From: JBJEDU01 sp051872395
GTDB lineage: Bacteria; Bacillota_I; Bacilli_A; RFN20; CAG-826
Assembly: GCA_051872395.1 (NCBI GenBank)
Contig: JBJEDU010000024.1
Coordinates: forward strand, 1 to 30,347
Reading direction: 5' to 3'
Length of the DNA stretch: 30,347 nt
Below, piece by piece: positions 24,341 to 30,347 of the stretch (position 1 is the stretch's first letter; the number at the start of each line of letters is the position of its first letter). The notes under the pieces were generated by a model. It saw only the letters and a list, made by a program, of their open reading frames with translations, was not told the origin of the DNA and ran no database searches. The translations under genes and the position numbers were made by a program.

Positions 24341-27300
24341 ATGAAAAAAATTGCATCTTTTATTACTAAGAAGAAGATATTCATATTAATCTTTTTCTTA
24401 ATTGGCACGATCGCATCTGGAATTTTTATTCATAATGTCAAAATTAATTATGATATTTCGAAATATTTAAATTCCAACTGCGAAACTTCTATTGCCCTTG
24501 ACATTACTACCGATCAATTCGGTGCGAATGGAAATATGCAAGTTATGGTATCTAATATTGATGAAGATACCGCGAATGATATCAAAGAAGATATCGAACA
24601 AGTAAATTACGTTCTCGCTGTCAACTTCGACTCCACCAGCGAAGATTATTTTAAAGATAATAATGCTTTATATATCTTAATTATTGATGGAGATGATTAT
24701 AGCGAAAACGCCAAATCAGTCATTAACGATATTGAAGAGTTATTAACTGAATACACAGCGTATTATGGAGGAACTGCGGTCGATAAAAAGTTATTACAAG
24801 AATCGATAGAAAGCGAAATGGTCTATATCATCATTGTCGCGATATGTTTAGCAATCATCATATTGTTATTAACCAGTAAGAGTTGGATTGAACCTATAAT
24901 ACTACTCGTAGTAGCAGGGATTGCAATTGTCATTAATTTAGGCACTAATGCATTTTTCCCTTCGATTTCTTATATCACAAATTCCATCGCTGCTATTCTC
25001 CAATTAGCGTTATCAATCGACTATTCCATCGTCTTAATTAATACCTATAAGAAAAATAAAGAAACGATGGATAATAATGAAGCGATGAAAAAAGCGATCG
25101 TTCAAGTCATTAAGCCAATTTCGGCATCTGGGTTAACCACCATCGCGGGATTATGTGCGTTATTATTCATGTCGTATCGTATTGGTTTTGATATTGGTAT
25201 CGTCTTAATTAAAGGAATAATAATATCTTTAATTACTTCGATTACTCTTCTTCCAGGCGTGGTCTTATTACTCGATAAAGCCTTAGAAAAAACAAAGAAA
25301 CCATCACTTAAACTCAAAGGAAACTTCTTTGCTAAATTAACGAAGAAAGGATATAAATTTATCGTTCCTATCGGTATAGTTATTATCGCTTTATCGGCAG
25401 TGATGAACTTCAATAATAGTTATACCTACTCTAATGCCTCTTTAGTGGATCCAATCATTGCTGAAACTTTTAAAGAAAACAATCAATTTATGGTTATTTT
25501 CCCTAACGAATATAGTAGTTATGATAATCAAGAAGCTTTCATTAATGAAATCAAACAATTCAAAAAAGAAAATGGAGAAGAAGCTTTCATTAATTACACT
25601 AGTTACACTAATACGGTACTAGAGTATTATGATGAAACAAAAATCGTCAATAAACTTAATGTTAATAACGCGGACGCGCAACTTTTATTAACGATGTATA
25701 ATCTCTACCAAAATCCTGATGAAGTAACTTTAACTTTTAATGAATTCATCGACTTTAGTGATTATTTAATCGCTAATGATAATGATGCGATAGAGTATGC
25801 AGGAAGCGAAACTAAAGACACTATCGCAAAAATCTTAGCGATAAAAGATATATTAAATACATCAAATAGTAAACAACAATTGTATGATTCTTTAACTTCA
25901 CCAACACTCAGTGATTTAAGTGGAGAGGTCGAACTATTTTCTATCAGTGAAATTTATGGTTATTATTACTATTCTTCTATCGAAGAAAATAGTGTTTCAT
26001 TCAATGTCATGTTGAATTTCTTAACTTATATATTTGAAAATGTTGAACAGTTTGAAGGAATAATAGACACTGATACACTTAGTTCACTCAAATTGTTATC
26101 TACTGAAATTGAGGAACAAATATCACAAGCTGAAACACCAATGACTCAAGATATGTTTATTGGCTATATGTATCAAACTTATAATCAAGTCATTACCAAT
26201 GAACAAGCAGCCTACATTTATCAATCATATTACTATAGTAAAGGTGAAGAAGAAAAAGACACTATTCCATATTTAGATTTATTAGCCTTTTTAGTGGACA
26301 CTAATATGATAAGTGATGAAACTGCGGTTAACGAAATTAATCAAGCTAAACTCCAATATCAAACAGTGACTAATAAATATCCATATGACCAATTCATTAA
26401 TGTCTTAACTAATGTCATATATATGAATACTGGAACAATTCCAACTTTAGAAATGACAAATGATGATATGCAAATGATTTATATATTTTATTTCGATAAT
26501 TTGGGATTATTCGATGAAGTAACAATATTAGGTTCAACATTTGTTAATTATGTAAAAAGTTTATATGAAAATAATGAATACATGAAAACTCAAATTGGGG
26601 AAACATTATATGACAACATTTGTTCAATGAACTTAATCGATCAATATCTAAAGAATGAAACAACCTATAATTACATCGATCAATTTGATAAAATCGATGA
26701 ATTACAAAATTCCATCACGGTCACTATCGATAATGATGAGATGAATGTCGATATGGTATCTGGTGTTTATATCAAATATGAAAACTATCACGAAAATAAT
26801 TTATTATCTCCAGTTCAAGCTGAAAATTTATTATCCTTCGTCAATGAAAATTTATACACGAATGAATTATTGATTAAAAAGGTCGATGATGAAAAGTTGA
26901 CCCAAATCAATAAAGCAAATGAAGATTTAGCGACTGCAAATAAATTATTTAAAGGAGAAGATTATTCAAGAATCATCATTTCTATGGACTTAGAAATGGA
27001 AGGAAAAGACACAGAAAAATTCGTTGAATACCTCATGGATAAAACCCAAGAATATTTCTCTATAGAAGCGCATGTAGCAGGAGAAGCGGTATCAAATTAT
27101 GATTTAAAAGAATCATTTAAAACTGATGAGATTATTATCTCTATCGTCACGATTGTTTCGATATTAATTATTGTCGCTTTAACTTTCAAAAGCGCTTCGA
27201 TACCATTAATTCTTGTCGTCGTTATTCAAGGAGCGTGCTATTTAGCGTTCGCGACAAACTTCATTACTGGTTCAGTATTCTTTATGAGTTATATTATCTC

Positions 27301-27649
27301 CTCATGTATATTGATGGGCGCCACTATCGACTATGGAATATTAATGTGTACAAATTATGTTAAAAATCGAAAAACAATGGATAAAGATGAATCACTTAAA
27401 AAAGCTATTGAAAGTTCATTACCAACCATCTTTACCAGCGGATTAATTTTGACAGTATGTGGCTTCGCGATTGCGTTATTATCCACGCAATCCACTATTT
27501 CTTCGGTCGGCCTTTTAGTAGGCAAGGGTGCAGTTGCCGCCATCTTACTTATCTTATTCCTACTTCCATCTATGATTTATCTATTAGATAAAGTCATCTT
27601 AAAAACCACTTATCGAAAAAAAGAAAAGAAAAAAGAAGTGGAAATTTAA
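24341..27649 (+). CDS. MMPL/RND family transporter
   Basis: 1102 residues with duplicated RND topology. Each half has one N-terminal helix, a large outside domain and a five-helix bundle. The conserved Asp-Tyr pair of MMPL proteins, in the proton-relay helix, appears in both halves: Asp227-Tyr228 in LALSIDYSIVLIN and Asp997-Tyr998 in MGATIDYGILMC. Each is followed by a basic loop with the same pattern (YKKNKETMDNNEAMKKAI and YVKNRKTMDKDESLKKAI). The second outside domain (about 360-925) is unusually long, Asn/Glu/Tyr-rich and largely helical. MMPL proteins export lipids or hydrophobic compounds by proton motive force. The GGAGGAG site sits 5 nt before the ATG. Control by the divergent TetR regulator is likely. 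Substrate unknown. Confidence 0.9.
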   Translation: MKKIASFITKKKIFILIFFLIGTIASGIFIHNVKINYDISKYLNSNCETSIALDITTDQFGANGNMQVMVSNIDEDTANDIKEDIEQVNYVLAVNFDSTSEDYFKDNNALYILIIDGDDYSENAKSVINDIEELLTEYTAYYGGTAVDKKLLQESIESEMVYIIIVAICLAIIILLLTSKSWIEPIILLVVAGIAIVINLGTNAFFPSISYITNSIAAILQLALSIDYSIVLINTYKKNKETMDNNEAMKKAIVQVIKPISASGLTTIAGLCALLFMSYRIGFDIGIVLIKGIIISLITSITLLPGVVLLLDKALEKTKKPSLKLKGNFFAKLTKKGYKFIVPIGIVIIALSAVMNFNNSYTYSNASLVDPIIAETFKENNQFMVIFPNEYSSYDNQEAFINEIKQFKKENGEEAFINYTSYTNTVLEYYDETKIVNKLNVNNADAQLLLTMYNLYQNPDEVTLTFNEFIDFSDYLIANDNDAIEYAGSETKDTIAKILAIKDILNTSNSKQQLYDSLTSPTLSDLSGEVELFSISEIYGYYYYSSIEENSVSFNVMLNFLTYIFENVEQFEGIIDTDTLSSLKLLSTEIEEQISQAETPMTQDMFIGYMYQTYNQVITNEQAAYIYQSYYYSKGEEEKDTIPYLDLLAFLVDTNMISDETAVNEINQAKLQYQTVTNKYPYDQFINVLTNVIYMNTGTIPTLEMTNDDMQMIYIFYFDNLGLFDEVTILGSTFVNYVKSLYENNEYMKTQIGETLYDNICSMNLIDQYLKNETTYNYIDQFDKIDELQNSITVTIDNDEMNVDMVSGVYIKYENYHENNLLSPVQAENLLSFVNENLYTNELLIKKVDDEKLTQINKANEDLATANKLFKGEDYSRIIISMDLEMEGKDTEKFVEYLMDKTQEYFSIEAHVAGEAVSNYDLKESFKTDEIIISIVTIVSILIIVALTFKSASIPLILVVVIQGACYLAFATNFITGSVFFMSYIISSCILMGATIDYGILMCTNYVKNRKTMDKDESLKKAIESSLPTIFTSGLILTVCGFAIALLSTQSTISSVGLLVGKGAVAAILLILFLLPSMIYLLDKVILKTTYRKKEKKKEVEI

Positions 27650-27685
27650 AAAGCGGATTACTTGTAAAAGTCGTTTTTCTCCCCG

Positions 27686-27719
27686 AGTTGGTCACTAATT
27701 TATGTGACCAACTTTTTTA
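27686..27719 (+). terminator. Terminator of the MMPL gene, overlapping the end of the opposite gene
   Basis: AGTTGGTCAC (27686-27695) pairs perfectly with GTGACCAACT (27704-27713) around an 8-nt loop, followed by TTTTTTA on the plus strand. The stop codon of the convergent gene lies in the loop and its last codons form one arm. Confidence 0.88.
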
Positions 27720-28305
27720 TTTGACTATATTTATAGAAGCGGAAAATGACATATATGGTAAATATCACTATCGCGCCTTGAGTGTTTAATAATATCGCTC
27801 GAGAAGATTTAGTCATCACTCCTTCAGTGATGAACATAATTAAACGATATTCCATCATCATAATCGTATAAAAAGAAACGATGAGATTTAAATACGCTAA
27901 GACGTCATCTCTTCCTTTTTTTCCGTGTGATTTAATGATTCCTTTTATAGCGAATATGAATTTTATTATTCCATACGCTCCATAAACATAGGCGAAATAA
28001 TCATAAACATATTCTTTAATTAAGATGGTCCAAGTAAAACAAGCGATCATTGGTAAAAGCAAGATGATAACAAAAATAAATGATAAAAAATAAATATTAA
28101 CTTTTATTTTCTTTTTATAAATGATTAGTAGCATTATTTTAAAAGTGACAATTAAAAAAGAAAAAAGAAAATAACTGAAAATAATTTTATCGAACTTAAT
28201 TATTAATTTTACTAAGTGAATAGTAAAAATAATTAATGAAGCAATAATCGATAAATATATATTCAGTTCGTATTTATGATAAAAGTTTTTGATTTTTTCT
28301 TTCAT
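27700..28305 (-). CDS. Unknown integral membrane protein
   Basis: 201 residues and not recognised. About six hydrophobic stretches can be seen (near residues 15-33, 41-62, 68-92, 100-118, 133-155 and 168-190), separated by short basic loops such as YKKKIKV and SHGKKGRDD, suggesting a polytopic membrane protein with no exposed domain. The stop codon lies inside the terminator of the convergent MMPL gene. The ATG overlaps the upstream small membrane-protein gene by 32 nt and has no ribosome binding site of its own, so coupled translation is likely. The pair may form one complex or represent a split protein. No catalytic or transporter motif was seen. Confidence 0.65.
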   Translation of the reverse strand: MKEKIKNFYHKYELNIYLSIIASLIIFTIHLVKLIIKFDKIIFSYFLFSFLIVTFKIMLLIIYKKKIKVNIYFLSFIFVIILLLPMIACFTWTILIKEYVYDYFAYVYGAYGIIKFIFAIKGIIKSHGKKGRDDVLAYLNLIVSFYTIMMMEYRLIMFITEGVMTKSSRAILLNTQGAIVIFTIYVIFRFYKYSQIKKLVT

Positions 28306-28546
28306 AATTATTTAATTTATATTCATGTCGATGAGAAATAAATAAACATAAAGAAACGGAAACGATAATATAAATAAATGACACTAAAATGAAATTGAGA
28401 TATAAATGAGAAAAAGTGTAACCATTTACAATATAAGTTCCATTTTGACTATTGATTAACATATTAGACACTACCATGTATAGCGATCCCGATAACACTG
28501 ACATGAAAGCGTTATTTTTCGCTACAATTAATTCAATGTTTTCCAT
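28274..28546 (-). CDS. Unknown small membrane protein with two hydrophobic segments
   Basis: I start this 90-residue protein at the ATG at 28546, not at the upstream ATG at 28663. The upstream 39 codons run through the ABC exporter terminator (28631-28661) and through an A/T-rich stretch containing the -10. Hydrophobic segments lie near residues 12-32 and 45-70, followed by a basic, polar tail (SHRHEYKLNNYERKNQK). TATAAT on the minus strand (28582-28577) lies about 30 nt before the ATG, which has no clear ribosome site. It overlaps the next gene by 32 nt. No family recognised. Confidence 0.5.
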   Translation of the reverse strand: MENIELIVAKNNAFMSVLSGSLYMVVSNMLINSQNGTYIVNGYTFSHLYLNFILVSFIYIIVSVSLCLFISHRHEYKLNNYERKNQKLLS

Positions 28547-28576
28547 TTTTCTTTTTTTAATTCTTTGTTTGAAATA

Positions 28577-28582
28577 ATTATA
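28577..28582 (-). promoter_or_regulatory. -10 element upstream of the small membrane-protein pair
   Basis: TATAAT on the minus strand, about 30 nt before the proposed ATG at 28546 and downstream of the exporter terminator. The -35 is not convincing (TTGTGA at a 19-bp spacing). Confidence 0.4.
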
Positions 28583-28630
28583 CTTTTTATTATTTAAATA
28601 ATCACAAAAAAATAAAAAAAGAAAAGAAAA

Positions 28631-28661
28631 GACCAGACATAAACATCTTTTATATCTGGTC
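28631..28661 (-). terminator. Terminator of the ABC exporter gene
   Basis: GACCAGA and TCTGGTC, extended by A-T pairs, form a hairpin. On the minus strand it is followed by TTTTCTTTTCTTTTTTT. It lies 27 bp after the exporter stop. Confidence 0.82.
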
Positions 28662-28688
28662 AAATCAATAAATTAAAAAGAATGTAAA

Positions 28689-30308
28689 TTATACCGCTTC
28701 TTCAAATTGACTATTATAAAGTTCCGCATAAAATCCATTTTTATTTAATAACTCTTCATGGGTTCCACTTTCAATAATATCACCCCTATTCATGACGAGT
28801 ATCAAATCAGCGTTTTTAATAGTCGATAAACGATGAGCAATAACAAATGATGTACGATTTTTCATCAATTCATCCATGGCATTTTGAATTCTAATTTCTG
28901 TTCTCGTATCAATCGAACTTGTCGCTTCATCTAATATCAATAAAGGTTTATCCGATATCATCGCTCGAGCGATAGTCAATTCTTGTTTTTGTCCTTGCGA
29001 TAAACTAATTTGTTCAGTTAAAACCGTATCATAACCATCTGGTAAAGTTTTAATAAAGTTATCTAAACCTACTGCTTTACAAGCTTTTTCAACTTTTTCT
29101 TTATCGACATTACCAGTATTATAAACAAGGTTTTCCATCACTGTTCCTTCAAATAGCCAGGTATCTTGTAAAACCATACAAAATTGTTTGTGAACTTCTT
29201 CTCTTTTAACATCTTTTGTACTGACACCATCAATTCTAATTTCTCCATCTGTCGTTTCATAAAAACGCATTAATAAATTTACCATTGTCGTTTTACCAGC
29301 GCCAGTAGGACCAACAATCGCAATCTTTTGTCCCGCTTTTGCTTTAGCAGAGAAATCTTTAATGATGAGATGTTCACTATCATCGTATTTAAATTTTACA
29401 TGGTCAAATTCAACATGGCCTTTAACATTTTCTAGTTTAGTAGTCTTTTCACTTTCATCGACCATTTCATCAGCTTCGAGGAATTCAAATACTCTTTCCC
29501 CTGCTGCAGCAGCAGATTGAAGTGATTGCACTGCTTGAGCAATTTGCGATAATGGTTGAGTAAATAATCTAATATACATTGTAAAGGCAATGATGACACT
29601 GATATCCGCTCTACCATTTATTGTTAAGGCTGCTCCAACAATACATACAGCTACATAAGCAAAATTACCAATAAAGGTCATTAATGGTTGCATTAATCCT
29701 GCTAAACTTTGAGCGCGAAACGCGCTATTACGTAATGAAGTATTTAATTTATTAAATTGAGCAACAACTTTTCTTTCTCCGTTATATGCTTTAACAACTG
29801 TATGACCAGAAAAAGTTTCTTCGATATGACCATTAAGAGCACCGAGATTATTTTGCATTCTTTCAAAATATTTTTGTGAACGGCTCATAATGATGAGCAT
29901 TAAAGCAAAACCAATAATTGTCGCAACAATCGCAGTAAGTGCCATTATCGCGTTAGTGACAAACATCATAATGAGCGAACCAACAAATAATGATATCGCT
30001 GACACTAATGTACCAATACTATTAGTTAATGATTGACCTAACGTATCAACGTCGTTAGTGACACGAGATAAAACATCTCCTGTCGTCGTTTTATTAAAAT
30101 AACTCATTGGTAAACGATTAATCTTCTTAGAAATATCGAAACGGAATTTATATGATACACCTTGAGTAATAGAAGACATAATCCAATGTTGAATTGAAGA
30201 GAATATCCAACTGAGTAAGTATAAAACGATTAATGATATTGCAATGCTCGCGACTGAATATAAATCAATGCCAGTAAATATTCCTTCAGAAATTGTTAGA
30301 TGACAAAG
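28689..30308 (-). CDS. ABC exporter half-transporter (MsbA/LmrA type), N-terminus not intact in window
   Basis: The frame is open from a TAA at 30311-30309 to the stop at 28689. Counting from the ATG at 30179, a membrane domain spans residues 1-215 and an ATPase follows: Walker A GPTGAGKTT (290-298), Q-loop VLQDTWLF, signature LSQGQKQ (393-399, a common variant of LSGGQ), Walker B LLILDEATSS (413-422) and H-loop His449 in IAHRLST. About 42 further codons upstream of that ATG still match the family (ISEGIFTGIDL, then LLSWIFSSIQHWI), so the ATG at 30179 is internal. The first helix expected before them is interrupted by the TAA 37 nt from the window edge. The gene may be truncated, frameshifted or affected by poor sequence at a contig end. 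It probably works as a homodimer or with a partner off-window. Substrate unknown. Confidence 0.82.
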   Translation of the reverse strand, partial: LCHLTISEGIFTGIDLYSVASIAISLIVLYLLSWIFSSIQHWIMSSITQGVSYKFRFDISKKINRLPMSYFNKTTTGDVLSRVTNDVDTLGQSLTNSIGTLVSAISLFVGSLIMMFVTNAIMALTAIVATIIGFALMLIIMSRSQKYFERMQNNLGALNGHIEETFSGHTVVKAYNGERKVVAQFNKLNTSLRNSAFRAQSLAGLMQPLMTFIGNFAYVAVCIVGAALTINGRADISVIIAFTMYIRLFTQPLSQIAQAVQSLQSAAAAGERVFEFLEADEMVDESEKTTKLENVKGHVEFDHVKFKYDDSEHLIIKDFSAKAKAGQKIAIVGPTGAGKTTMVNLLMRFYETTDGEIRIDGVSTKDVKREEVHKQFCMVLQDTWLFEGTVMENLVYNTGNVDKEKVEKACKAVGLDNFIKTLPDGYDTVLTEQISLSQGQKQELTIARAMISDKPLLILDEATSSIDTRTEIRIQNAMDELMKNRTSFVIAHRLSTIKNADLILVMNRGDIIESGTHEELLNKNGFYAELYNSQFEEAV

Positions 30309-30347
30309 TTATTGCAACAAAAAAATATTAAACAGATGACATCGGCA

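Noticed and set aside
28547..28663. N-terminal extension of the small membrane protein to the ATG at 28663.
   Set aside because: The added codons overlap the exporter terminator and the likely -10, and are low-complexity Lys/Phe.
1..30347. CRISPR arrays, tRNA or rRNA genes, insertion sequences and a TGA-as-Trp code.
   Set aside because: No spaced direct repeats, cloverleaf sequences or transposase genes were seen. All long genes read through in the standard code with TGG as Trp.

Overview
The window is AT-rich (about 30% G+C by eye) bacterial chromosome with Gram-positive-style signals: GGAGG-type ribosome binding sites, TTGACA/TATAAT-like promoters with 17-18 bp spacers, U-tailed hairpin terminators and a lysine riboswitch. 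Every long frame reads through under the standard code without needing TGA as Trp. Gene content (YhaM, HIT, RecX, diacylglycerol glucosyltransferase, PrsA-like foldase) and the exported Ig-domain proteins that end in a membrane helix plus an RKRK-type tail, without LPXTG, suggest a gut Bacillota lineage close to Bacilli/Erysipelotrichia, RF39 or Mollicutes. The exact taxon is an inference and cannot be fixed here.

Layout. Positions 1-1807 (+): the 3' part of a PrsA-like exported foldase, then a HIT hydrolase, ending at a terminator shared with the convergent operon. 1831-6202 (-): a tightly overlapping operon of YbhN-type membrane protein, GT4 glycolipid glycosyltransferase, RecX and YhaM. 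6350-20117 (-): four large exported proteins. These are a subtilisin-like protease, an endonuclease-I family nuclease and two multidomain Ig/OB-fold proteins, all with signal peptides and a common C-terminal helical module plus membrane anchor. 20556-23554 (-): a lysine-riboswitch-controlled amino-acid ABC importer. 23609-27649: a divergent TetR regulator and MMPL/RND exporter with a palindromic operator between them. 27700-28546 (-): two small unknown membrane proteins. 28689-30308 (-): an ABC exporter half-transporter whose N-terminus is not intact in the window.

The strongest candidate for something undescribed is the pair of long 5' leaders in front of the two Ig/OB-fold surface proteins (17170-17495 and 20118-20392). 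Both begin at promoters of identical geometry (TTGCTT, 17 bp, TAGAAT or TATAAT). Both fold into the same series of hairpins. Two stems differ in sequence between the copies yet keep their pairing, while an internal 32-nt core is almost invariant. The last ~130 nt before the start codon are nearly identical even though the coding sequences diverge after the first few codons. This is the pattern of a structured cis-regulatory RNA. In one copy the promoter spacer consists of a (CTT)7 repeat, so slipped-strand changes would move the spacer off 17 bp. That makes it a plausible phase-variation switch for a surface protein.

How the genes fit together: the nuclease, the protease and the two adhesin-like proteins form a membrane-tethered cell-surface set that may degrade or bind host, dietary or neighbour-cell macromolecules. 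The lysine importer supplies an amino acid under riboswitch feedback. The glycolipid genes maintain the membrane and the MMPL and ABC exporters move hydrophobic compounds.
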